Positions 1-6,790 of a stretch of 27,160 nucleotides of DNA are shown in pieces. Origin of the DNA: Janthinobacterium sp. Its GTDB lineage: Bacteria; Pseudomonadota; Gammaproteobacteria; Burkholderiales; Burkholderiaceae_D. A model generated the notes under the pieces. That model ran no database searches, was not told the origin of the DNA, and saw only the letters and a list, made by a program, of their open reading frames with translations. Location of the stretch: NCBI GenBank assembly GCA_003482555.1, contig DMYQ01000050.1, forward strand, positions 1 to 27,160, written 5' to 3'. Every line of letters begins with the position of its first letter. Positions within the stretch are counted from its first letter, which is position 1. A program made the translations under genes and the position numbers.

Positions 1-457
1 CGCGCGACCGCGCGTATGACCTCGCCTTTCGGGGCCATCCACAGTGCATAGCCGATTGTAATGTATTGGTATACCCATGCGTGTCGCTGTCATCGATACG
101 ATTTTCGCGTCTCGCGCGGGTAATCCTGTTATGTCCGAAATACCGCCGCCGACGAGTCTAGCCACGTTATTGGATGGATTCGTCTGGTTTTGATAATCAA
201 TATAAGTTAATCGAATAACTATTGAGCGTCCCGGTTTGAAAAAACTGTTCAAAATCCTTAAGACTTGCGGACGTTTACTGTTGGCGCTGCCGCACTATTA
301 CCGTTTCAATCTGAAAACATTCCACGCGTTTGTCTTGGTAAAAAATTCCCATTTGACCCGGCTGTGCGCAAAAAAGGCGTCGGAATATTTTACACATTGC
401 CAAGCATAATGCCAATGAACTTTTACAAGTCATTGAATATATTGAATTTTCAGTAGA
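1..457. other. AT-rich intergenic leader, no convincing gene
   Basis: No reading frame here has a good ribosome binding site or a recognisable product; the 63-codon frame at 265-456 is probably chance. The stretch is clearly more AT-rich than the core genes further right, with runs of A and T at 180-260 and 330-450. It lies directly upstream of a sigma-54-type promoter match at 458-474, so activator binding sites could be located here, but I cannot define one. The gene to the left of the window is not visible. Confidence 0.6.
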
Positions 458-474
458 TGGCGTGGAATATGCTT
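458..474 (+). promoter_or_regulatory. Putative sigma-54 (-24/-12) promoter of the PEP-CTERM gene
   Basis: The sequence TGGCGTGGAATATGCTT fits the RpoN consensus TGGCACGNNNNTTGCW, with GG at 459-460 and GC at 471-472 exactly twelve bases apart. Mismatches are at the AC of the -24 box and the first T of the -12 box. Transcription would start near 484, leaving a leader of about 49 bases before the ATG at 533. PEP-CTERM genes of related bacteria are known to depend on RpoN with the PrsK/PrsR two-component system, which makes this match more credible than an isolated hit. Confidence 0.5.
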
Positions 475-532
475 TGTAGTTATTGCAAATACTAATTTTA
501 CAATAATTTACCGAGCAACGATGGGAGTCATC

Positions 533-1405
533 ATGAAAACAGCAATCACCAAAACCGCACTTGCCGCCGCATTCACTGCGGCCATGGGTGTCGTAAGCAA
601 CGGCGCCCTGGCTGCATTATTCAATCCCTTTAGCGTCACCGAAGCTTCAGTGCCCGGCGCATTAGCCAATCCAGCTTTGCTAGGCAATACAGTGGGTAAA
701 ATCACTGGCGACTATACTGAAATGGCCACATTTAGCCCCATCTCCGCGACTACGGGCACTTTTGCCGTATCTCTCTTGTGGAACGCGGGACAATATGTCG
801 CGGTGAACGGCAGTACCGTGTTAGCCAGCCAGCTTGGCAATTTTTCACCTAATCAATATGGAATGTATGCCTTGTTTGAGGGCAGCGGTGGCTTTGTTAC
901 CAGCGGTGGAAGCACGACTTTCACCTTCAGCCCGGTGGGCAGCTTAAGCTTGTATATCGACCCGTTAAGCGATACCGCGTTCATCGCGCCCGCAACGGGG
1001 TCTGGCGCATGGACGACGGGTCTGAGTGCCGATGACTATTTAATTGCCTACGGCGTTCCACAATCCGGAACGGGAACGCTGACGCCTGGCTTATCCACTT
1101 GCATTGGCGGCGGCATCAATTGTGGGAGTTTCGGTACAACCACCAGCTTTGCGCTGACGACAACGGGCGGTCCAACTCCGACCGCCAACGGCGCAGGCTA
1201 CTTCGTATCCCCTGATCCTTTTTACAATTTTTCGTTCCAATCCGGGCAATTTGACAACTTCAACCCCGCTGCAGGCGGTACGCAGACCGTCGTCGGTTCG
1301 CTGGACGCTGCCTTCGGTGCCGCGATTCCAGAACCGGGAAGCGTGGCGCTGCTTAGCATTGGCCTATTGTCTCTGGCTATGACGAGGACGAGGCGCGGCA
1401 AGTAG
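533..1405 (+). CDS. PEP-CTERM sorting domain protein, exported
   Basis: A 290-residue secreted protein. The start at 533 is chosen because GGGAG at 523-527 sits just before it, whereas the in-frame ATG at 521 has none. Residues 1-27 form a signal peptide (MKTAITKTALAAAF..., likely cut after GALA). The mature part is rich in Gly, Ser, Thr and Ala, with one close cysteine pair (STCIGGGINC), and is otherwise unrecognised. The last 26 residues are a classic PEP-CTERM tail: IPEP at 265-268, a hydrophobic helix, then the basic end TRTRRGK. Such tails are recognised by exosortase (XrtA/EpsH family) and serve surface or exopolysaccharide-linked export, often in floc and biofilm formers. No exosortase is encoded in this window. 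The GC content is lower than in the core genes. Confidence 0.9.
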   Translation: MKTAITKTALAAAFTAAMGVVSNGALAALFNPFSVTEASVPGALANPALLGNTVGKITGDYTEMATFSPISATTGTFAVSLLWNAGQYVAVNGSTVLASQLGNFSPNQYGMYALFEGSGGFVTSGGSTTFTFSPVGSLSLYIDPLSDTAFIAPATGSGAWTTGLSADDYLIAYGVPQSGTGTLTPGLSTCIGGGINCGSFGTTTSFALTTTGGPTPTANGAGYFVSPDPFYNFSFQSGQFDNFNPAAGGTQTVVGSLDAAFGAAIPEPGSVALLSIGLLSLAMTRTRRGK

Positions 1406-1457
1406 GCGTAGCCAGCGGCAAGCCTGCTTTATTCACCATTCAATGGCGTTCAGCCCG

Positions 1458-1487
1458 CCCCAAGGCCTTTTTTCTTTGGGGCCTTTC
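1458..1487 (+). terminator. Possible terminator after the PEP-CTERM gene
   Basis: Two alternative stems can form: CCCCAA (1458-1463) with TTGGGG (1476-1481), or AAGGCC (1462-1467) with GGCCTT (1480-1485). The second is followed by a short T-rich stretch. This would separate the PEP-CTERM transcript from the next gene, at least partly. Confidence 0.45.
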
Positions 1488-1667
1488 TGTATGTGACGAG
1501 GGAGCTAAAGGTCATGGCAAACGCATCACACCTCACCTTGCATCTCGGCTTGAGCGCACTGTCGCGTGCAAGAGAGGGGGCAGATTTCTTCGCGATCCAT
1601 AAACGCTGGCCAATTTTGACGAGTACACATGGCGTTCGTCCATATCGCACTTTTGGAGAAAACAGAA

Positions 1668-2456
1668 ATGGCAACCGCATCTTTTCCCTACAAGCGCCGC
1701 CTCAGCGACCAGTCGATCGATGCAGCGCTGACTACGGTTGCCTATAAGGAAATAATTGCTGCGCCAGCGCTCCCGAGGAAAAAGGAGATCGCCCTTGCCG
1801 GGGCCGATTTTACGACCGAGATCGAGGAGCAACGCTTCAATATACGTGTCGCAGGCACGGAAAATTGCATCACCTCCGCCAGCATGCTGGTGCAGAAAAT
1901 GTATGCCACGCGGGGTTACCCTGCCAACCCGGTCAAGGGCGGCAGGATGAAATTCACCTTGATTGCCTCCCAGTTTGATCAAGTCGTAGGCACCGTTACT
2001 TTGGAGCTCGATGCAGGGGACGGGCTGGCTGCAGATCAAATTTACCAGGAAAATATTGACCAGTTGCGGGGTGAAGGACGGCTAGTGTGTGAACTCACCA
2101 AGTTGGCGATCGATCACCGCGCTTGCAGTAAATATATCTTCGGCGGATTGCTGCACATGGCGTTTATTTACGCCAATCGTATTTATCAATATACAGACGT
2201 AGTGATGGAAGTCGTGCCGCACCATACGAACTATTATGTAAAAATGCTCGATTGTGAAATCATCGGCGTGGAAAAATTGAATCCCAGGGTCAATTTTCCC
2301 GTGAGTTTGCTGCGGTTGAATGGCGCGCATGTCGATGAAATGATCCAATTCTATGGCGGTTTGGGCAAACAGGCAAACACGCGCACGCTGTATGCGTACT
2401 TTTTCTCAAAAATAGATGAAGAGGGCATCATGCAGCGTCTGCTGCGCGGATATTGA
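1668..2456 (+). CDS. FeeM-like long-chain N-acyl amino acid synthase (GNAT fold)
   Basis: A predicted cytoplasmic acyltransferase of 262 residues. The start at 1668 is set by GGAG at 1655-1658; the upstream in-frame ATG at 1629 lacks a site. The sequence resembles the FeeM / N-acyl amino acid synthase group: the strand GTVTLELD (107-114), the core CELTKLAID (141-149), the helix LLHMAFIYANRIY (161-173) and HHTNYYVKMLDCEIIG (185-200). FeeM-type enzymes move a long acyl chain from acyl carrier protein to the amino group of an amino acid such as tyrosine. Published work has linked such synthases to the PEP-CTERM/exosortase system, which fits the preceding gene. The PEP-CTERM-associated acyltransferase family (TIGR03694) is a close alternative. 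The ThiF-like gene starts ten bases after the stop, so the two are very likely co-translated. A weak -35-like TTGACG lies at 1616-1621. Confidence 0.75.
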   Translation: MATASFPYKRRLSDQSIDAALTTVAYKEIIAAPALPRKKEIALAGADFTTEIEEQRFNIRVAGTENCITSASMLVQKMYATRGYPANPVKGGRMKFTLIASQFDQVVGTVTLELDAGDGLAADQIYQENIDQLRGEGRLVCELTKLAIDHRACSKYIFGGLLHMAFIYANRIYQYTDVVMEVVPHHTNYYVKMLDCEIIGVEKLNPRVNFPVSLLRLNGAHVDEMIQFYGGLGKQANTRTLYAYFFSKIDEEGIMQRLLRGY

Positions 2457-2466
2457 GGATCTGACC

Positions 2467-3327
2467 ATGGAAAACTTCGATTACTTCACTGCAGTCTCTC
2501 GCAATATCGGCTGGTTGACCCCTGACGAGCAGGCGGTTTTGCGAGGCAAGCGGGTTGCGATCGCCGGATTGGGCGGGGCAGGCGGCGTCCACGTACTGAC
2601 TTTGGCTCGCCTTGGCATCGGCGCCTTTCATTTGGCGGACCTTGATACCTTCGATTTGCTTAACTTTAATCGCCAAGCAGGTGCCGCCGTGTCCACTCTC
2701 GGGCAGAGCAAGACGGAGGTCATGGCAAGCATGGCCAGAGACATTAATCCAGAGCTTGATCTCACTCTTTTCAGCAACGGCGTGCGGCCTGAGAATGTGG
2801 ATGCCTTTTTAGACGGTGTTGATCTTTACGTGGATGGGCTGGACTACTTTGTTTTCGATGCCAGGCGCATGGTCTATGCAGCGTGTCAGGCGCGTAAAAT
2901 ACCGATCACCTTCGCCGTACCTTTGGGAATGGGCGCATCGCTCATCAATTTTTTACCGCAAGGACCGAGCTTCGAGGAATATTTTCGCCTGCAGGGTCAC
3001 CCGGAGCAGGAATGGCCTATCCGTTTCCTGGTAGGAGTTGCGCCCGGACTCTTGCAGCGCCATTATCTGGTCGCACCCGAATTTGTCGATTTTCCCGCGC
3101 ATCGCGTTCCTTCCACGGGCATTGCCTGCCAGTTCTGCGCCGGTATGGCCGGGGCAACGGCAGCCAAGCTGCTTCTGGGGCGCGGAAAAGTGCGCGGCGC
3201 TCCCCATTCCTTTCAGTTCGATGGTTATACCGGGAAATTCAAGCAGTGCTGGCGGCCGGGAGGCAATGCGCATCCCCTGCAGAGATTCGCAATCGCTTAC
3301 GTTAATCATCGCCTCAAAAAAAATTAA
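2467..3327 (+). CDS. ThiF/MoeB/E1-like adenylyltransferase
   Basis: A 286-residue E1-superfamily protein. The start at 2467 is chosen because GAGGAT at 2455-2460 overlaps the stop of the acyltransferase gene and is well spaced. The adenylation site looks complete: glycine loop GLGGAGG (34-40), acidic residues D58 and D60 ending the second strand, the block D60-x5-N66-x2-R69-Q70 matching the SNLQRQ region of MoeB, K83, and D123-x2-D126. E1-like enzymes activate a carboxylate, usually the C-terminus of a ubiquitin-like or sulfur-carrier protein, as an acyl-adenylate. Only one CxxC (C221, C224) is present, with a lone C261 later, so the usual four-cysteine zinc site is incomplete. No rhodanese domain and no small protein ending in Gly-Gly is seen nearby. 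Its pairing with an N-acyl amino acid synthase-like gene suggests a small-molecule or peptide carboxylate as substrate; this is inference. Confidence 0.8.
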   Translation: MENFDYFTAVSRNIGWLTPDEQAVLRGKRVAIAGLGGAGGVHVLTLARLGIGAFHLADLDTFDLLNFNRQAGAAVSTLGQSKTEVMASMARDINPELDLTLFSNGVRPENVDAFLDGVDLYVDGLDYFVFDARRMVYAACQARKIPITFAVPLGMGASLINFLPQGPSFEEYFRLQGHPEQEWPIRFLVGVAPGLLQRHYLVAPEFVDFPAHRVPSTGIACQFCAGMAGATAAKLLLGRGKVRGAPHSFQFDGYTGKFKQCWRPGGNAHPLQRFAIAYVNHRLKKN

Positions 3328-3427
3328 AGCAAATGCTTCACCAATGGGCGCCGTCAGATGGATATCTGGGGCGTAGCCCAAAGGAATCCCACTTGTTCCG
3401 CGAAAACTCTAAAGTGAGATGTGAGTA

Positions 3428-3847
3428 ATGAAATTTATTCCCTTTATTTTTTTCTTCGGCGTGGCGACAGTGGCGTCGGCACACGGAAAAACCTGTTCGC
3501 CACGGGAGGCCGAGGCGGCCGATGCCATCATTGACCAAATTGATACTTGGGCGAAGGTCGACAGCATGTTTAAAAAATTTCGCCATTGTGATGACGGCAG
3601 CATTGCAGAGGGGAATTCCGAAGCTATTGCCCGTTTGCTGCTCGATCGATGGGACACTTTGCCACAGCTTGACAAGCTTACCAAGCTCAATCCACCATTA
3701 AAACGTTTCGTACTCAGCCATATCGATACGACGCTGAATAGCGATGATTTGGAAAGAATCAAGGAACTATCTATGTCCTCATGTCCGCAAAACATGACTT
3801 CCTTGTGCAAGAACTTGAATAATTCCTCGATACGGGCACTAAAATAA
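3428..3847 (+). CDS. Small secreted four-cysteine protein, unknown function
   Basis: A 139-residue protein that I do not recognise. GTGAG at 3421-3425 lies very close to the ATG, and a similar GTGAG starts at 3413. Residues 1-18 are a signal peptide with cleavage likely after VASA, giving a mature protein of about 121 residues. Four cysteines remain (C23, C54, C119, C127), an even number that suits two disulfides in the periplasm. The middle is helical and charged (EAEAADAIIDQID, LLLDRWDTLPQLDKL). It follows the ThiF-like gene by 100 bases without a clear terminator, so it may share that transcript or stand alone. Base composition is AT-rich relative to the core genes, as in the other genes of this block. 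Confidence 0.65.
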   Translation: MKFIPFIFFFGVATVASAHGKTCSPREAEAADAIIDQIDTWAKVDSMFKKFRHCDDGSIAEGNSEAIARLLLDRWDTLPQLDKLTKLNPPLKRFVLSHIDTTLNSDDLERIKELSMSSCPQNMTSLCKNLNNSSIRALK

Positions 3848-3950
3848 ATCTCGTTCCCGGACCACCGCGCGGCTAGCAGAGAAGCTAAACGCCTTAAAGC
3901 AATTCGGGGCCATCCATGAACCGGTATATATTCACACGAATCGCGACAAT

Positions 3951-3986
3951 AAAAAAAGGCCACCAGATCGCTCTGGTGGCCTTTTT
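3951..3986. terminator. Strong bidirectional intrinsic terminator
   Basis: A perfect 10-base-pair stem, GGCCACCAGA (3958-3967) and TCTGGTGGCC (3972-3981), with a TCGC loop, is preceded by seven A and followed by five T. It can end both the plus-strand small secreted gene and the minus-strand rhlE gene, whose stop lies 25 bases away. Confidence 0.9.
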
Positions 3987-4010
3987 ACTTATTGCTTGCC
4001 GCGGTGACGA

Positions 4011-5402
4011 TTAACGGTCGCCGAAGGTGCGACGGGCGCCGTCGGTGCTGCGCGGGTTGGAACCCTTGTAGCCGCCGCCGGTGCTAGGCGCGCCCGGCTT
4101 GCTGAAGGTGCGTTGACCTGGCTTGGCGGCCGCGGAGCGGTTGTCGCCCGGCTTCCAGCTGCCTGGACGCGCTGTCGAGCGTGGTGCCGACGCCGTTTTC
4201 TTAGGCTCGAAGCCTTCGATGACGTTGACCGGGATCAGTTGCTTGGTGAAGCGTTCGATCCGCTTGACGTTCATGCCTTCGGCGTGGTTGACCAGGGAAA
4301 TGGCCAGACCGTTACGGCCGGCGCGACCGGTACGGCCGATGCGGTGGACGTAATCTTCCGGGAATTTCGGCAGATCGTAGTTGAACACGTGGGTGATGGT
4401 AGGCACATCGATACCGCGGGCGGCGACGTCGGTGGCGACCAAAACTTTCACCTGGCCGCGGCGCATGCCGTCCAGGGTGCGATTGCGCGCGCCCTGGTGC
4501 ATGTCGCCGTGCAAGGCGGCGGCCGAGAAACCGGCGATGTTCAAACGGTCGGCGATGGTGTCGGCGTCGCGCTTGGTGGCGGTGAAGACGACGGCTTGAT
4601 CGAGCGTTTCGTCGCGCAGCAGGTGGTCGAGCAGGCGATTCTTGTGCGACAGATCGTCGACGAAGTGGACGCGTTGCACGATGTTTTCGTGCTTGCTCGA
4701 GGAACCGGCGATCTGGATGACCATCGGGTTCTTGGTGATGCGGCGCGCCATATTGCCGACCACGCCATCCAGCGTTGCCGAGAACAGCATGGTTTGACGA
4801 CCTTCCGGTGTCGCGGCGACGATCTTTTCGATGTCGTCGATGAAACCCATGTCCAGCATGCGGTCGGCTTCGTCCAGCACCAAAATTTCCAGTTGCGAGA
4901 AGTCGATCTTGCCCGAATCCATGTGGTCGATCAAACGACCTGGCGTGGCGACCAGAATCTCAGGATTCTTGGCCAGCAATTGCATCTGTTTCGGGTAAGG
5001 CATACCGCCCAGGATGGACACGGCCTTGATGCGGCGGATGCCGGTGCTGTACTTGTCGGTATTGGTGGTCACTTGCAGGGCCAGTTCGCGGGTCGGGGTC
5101 AACACCAGCATTTTTGGCTGGGCGGCCTTGAAACGTGGACGGTCGCCGCGGGCACGGGCCGCTTGCATTTCTTGATTCGGGGTCTTGCTGGCAGGGCTTT
5201 GCTCGGCCGATGCCAGTTTGTGCAGCGACGGCAGCATGAACGCGGCGGTCTTGCCGGAGCCGGTTTGCGACGACACCAGCAAATCGCGACCTTCGATGGC
5301 GGCGGGGATGGCTTGCTTTTGCACGTCGGTCGGCGCGGTATAGCCCGATTCGGTCAATGCGGAAATAATGGACGCGTGCAGGCCTAATGATTCAAATGTC
5401 AT
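4011..5402 (-). CDS. rhlE: ATP-dependent DEAD-box RNA helicase RhlE
   Basis: A 463-residue RNA helicase that unwinds structured RNA in ribosome assembly and mRNA decay. All family motifs are visible: Q-motif at 3-31 (FESLGLHA... with TDVQKQAIP), motif I SQTGSGKT (45-52), PTRELALQ (103-110), TPGR (153-156), DEAD (177-180), SAT (208-210), the motif V block ATDVAARGID and motif VI HRIGRTGRAGR (353-363). A charged insert (about 66-96) sits between motifs I and Ia. From about residue 400 the tail is basic and rich in Gly, Ser and Pro, typical of RhlE in betaproteobacteria and suited to RNA binding. The ATG at 5400-5402 is preceded by the purine-rich AAAGAAAAGA. The gene stands alone, ending at the shared terminator near 3970. 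Confidence 0.95.
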   Translation of the reverse strand: MTFESLGLHASIISALTESGYTAPTDVQKQAIPAAIEGRDLLVSSQTGSGKTAAFMLPSLHKLASAEQSPASKTPNQEMQAARARGDRPRFKAAQPKMLVLTPTRELALQVTTNTDKYSTGIRRIKAVSILGGMPYPKQMQLLAKNPEILVATPGRLIDHMDSGKIDFSQLEILVLDEADRMLDMGFIDDIEKIVAATPEGRQTMLFSATLDGVVGNMARRITKNPMVIQIAGSSSKHENIVQRVHFVDDLSHKNRLLDHLLRDETLDQAVVFTATKRDADTIADRLNIAGFSAAALHGDMHQGARNRTLDGMRRGQVKVLVATDVAARGIDVPTITHVFNYDLPKFPEDYVHRIGRTGRAGRNGLAISLVNHAEGMNVKRIERFTKQLIPVNVIEGFEPKKTASAPRSTARPGSWKPGDNRSAAAKPGQRTFSKPGAPSTGGGYKGSNPRSTDGARRTFGDR

Positions 5403-5773
5403 TCTTTTCTTTCGTAAAAATCAGCGTTCTTGCAAAAAGCAGAACGCAAAATAGCAACGCCAACCAAAACGAAATGACTCAAATATAAAGAAATTTCGGC
5501 ACAAAAGCTTTGCGCCGGGACGGTGTCAGGTGCGACACACAAGGCGGGAGGGCTTTATTTAGCGGCATCCAGTGGATGCGCCAAGGCTTGCGAAGCTGCT
5601 AGTTTATATTGCTGTGTTATATCTATGTTACTGCGGTGTAGCTATCGCTTTGTCTCTTGCGAAAACATATTGCAGCGCACAAACAGGACTATACAGTATT
5701 ACGCCCCATCTTGCACGCTAAATTGCACGATCCGATATGAGCACCCCGTTTTTGCAACATGAATAGACAAGAA
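5403..5773. other. Intergenic region between rhlE and the fabI terminator
   Basis: No convincing gene. This is the AT-rich upstream region of rhlE (minus strand), which must hold its promoter; a TATATT-like -10 lies near 5480-5490, but I see no good -35. A 79-codon frame on the plus strand (5523-5762) starts with GTG, has no ribosome binding site and reads as random cysteine-rich sequence, so I do not call it. A short GGTGTCAGG motif with an imperfect inverted repeat lies at 5522-5538. Confidence 0.5.
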
Positions 5774-5802
5774 GGAACGGCGCCGCAAGGGGGCGCCGTT
5801 CC
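5774..5802 (-). terminator. Hairpin terminator of fabI
   Basis: A perfect 11-base-pair stem: GGAACGGCGCC (5774-5784) pairs with GGCGCCGTTCC (5792-5802). Read on the minus strand it starts 18 bases after the fabI stop and is followed by TTCTTGTC, a modest T-rich tract. Confidence 0.75.
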
Positions 5803-5820
5803 TCCATGCCGCAGCGCGGA

Positions 5821-6609
5821 TCAGTAGTCTTCGGCGTTCAAGCCCATCACGTGCGAAAAGCCGCCGTCGACATAGGTGATTTCGCCGGTGATGCCGGACG
5901 CCAGGTCGGAGAGCATGAAGGCGGCCGTGTTGCCGACTTCATCGATGGTGACGTTGCGGCGCAGGGGCGCGTGCGAGGCGGCAAAGCCCAGCAGTTTGCC
6001 GAAGTCCTTGATGCCGGAGGCTGCCAGGGTCTTGATCGGGCCGGCCGAAATGCCGTTGGCGCGTATCCCTTTCGAACCCAGCGATTCGGCCAGGTAACGC
6101 ACCGACGCTTCCAGCGATGCCTTGGCCAGGCCCATGGTGTTGTAGTACGGAATTGCCCGCACCGCGCCCAGGTAGGTCAGGGTCAGCACCGAGGAACCGG
6201 CGCGCAGCATCGGCAGCGCCGCCTTGGCCATGGCCGGGAAGCTGTAGGCGGAAATGTCGTGGGCGATCTTGAAGCCTTCGCGCGACAGGCCGTCGAGGAA
6301 ATCGCCGGCGATGGCTTCGCGCGGCGCGAAGCCGATCGCGTGCACCAGGCCGTCGAGCTGATCCCAGTGCTTGGCCAGGTCGGTGAAGACGGCCGTGATT
6401 TGCTCGTCGCTGGCGACATCGCAGTCAAAGATCAGTTCGCTGTTGAATTCCTTGGCGAAGTCGGTGATACGGTCCTTGAAGCGCTCGCCGACATAGGTGA
6501 AAGCCAGTTCGGCGCCTTCGCGGTGGCAGGCTTTCGCGATGCCGTAGGCGATGGACCGGTTCGACAGCAAGCCGGTGATGAGAATTTTTTTGCCTTGCAA
6601 GAACGCCAT
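5821..6609 (-). CDS. fabI: Enoyl-[acyl-carrier-protein] reductase (NADH) FabI
   Basis: Catalyses the last reduction of each fatty-acid elongation cycle, enoyl-ACP to acyl-ACP, in the cytoplasm. The start at 6609 gives MAFLQGKKILITG and 262 residues, the same length as E. coli FabI, with GGAG nine bases upstream; longer starts (TTG at 6624, ATG at 6615) are less likely. The N-terminal dinucleotide-binding segment ITGLLSNRSIAYGIA (11-25) and the catalytic set Y146, Y156 and K163 fall at the same numbers as in the E. coli enzyme. G93, a position where changes confer triclosan resistance in E. coli, is glycine, so the sensitive-type residue is present. The gene stands alone, with its own hairpin terminator downstream. 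Confidence 0.96.
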   Translation of the reverse strand: MAFLQGKKILITGLLSNRSIAYGIAKACHREGAELAFTYVGERFKDRITDFAKEFNSELIFDCDVASDEQITAVFTDLAKHWDQLDGLVHAIGFAPREAIAGDFLDGLSREGFKIAHDISAYSFPAMAKAALPMLRAGSSVLTLTYLGAVRAIPYYNTMGLAKASLEASVRYLAESLGSKGIRANGISAGPIKTLAASGIKDFGKLLGFAASHAPLRRNVTIDEVGNTAAFMLSDLASGITGEITYVDGGFSHVMGLNAEDY

Positions 6610-6790
6610 ATACATTGACTCCAATGACTACTACCGCGAAGGTGCGCTCGGCGTTGACGGCAGTAAGGGTTGTTATTTGATGCTTCCATGATGCGGAACC
6701 GATCCGTCTGGCGCAAGACCGAGATTGTAGGGCGTGTCCGCCCCGACTGCAACTATTGCTCGCAGGATCGGGGCGCTCAAGTCCGGCGCA

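Noticed and set aside
265..456. 63-codon frame before the PEP-CTERM gene
   Set aside because: No ribosome binding site, no recognisable product, and it runs close to the promoter match at 458-474.
4113..5387. 424-codon open frame on the plus strand
   Set aside because: It is the antisense of rhlE, whose helicase motifs are unambiguous.
5517..5540. GGTGTCAGG motif as a member of a dispersed palindromic repeat family
   Set aside because: Only one imperfect copy is seen in the window, so a repeat family cannot be supported.
5523..5762. 79-codon cysteine-rich frame between rhlE and fabI
   Set aside because: It starts at GTG without a ribosome site, and its composition follows the local AT-rich sequence rather than coding bias.
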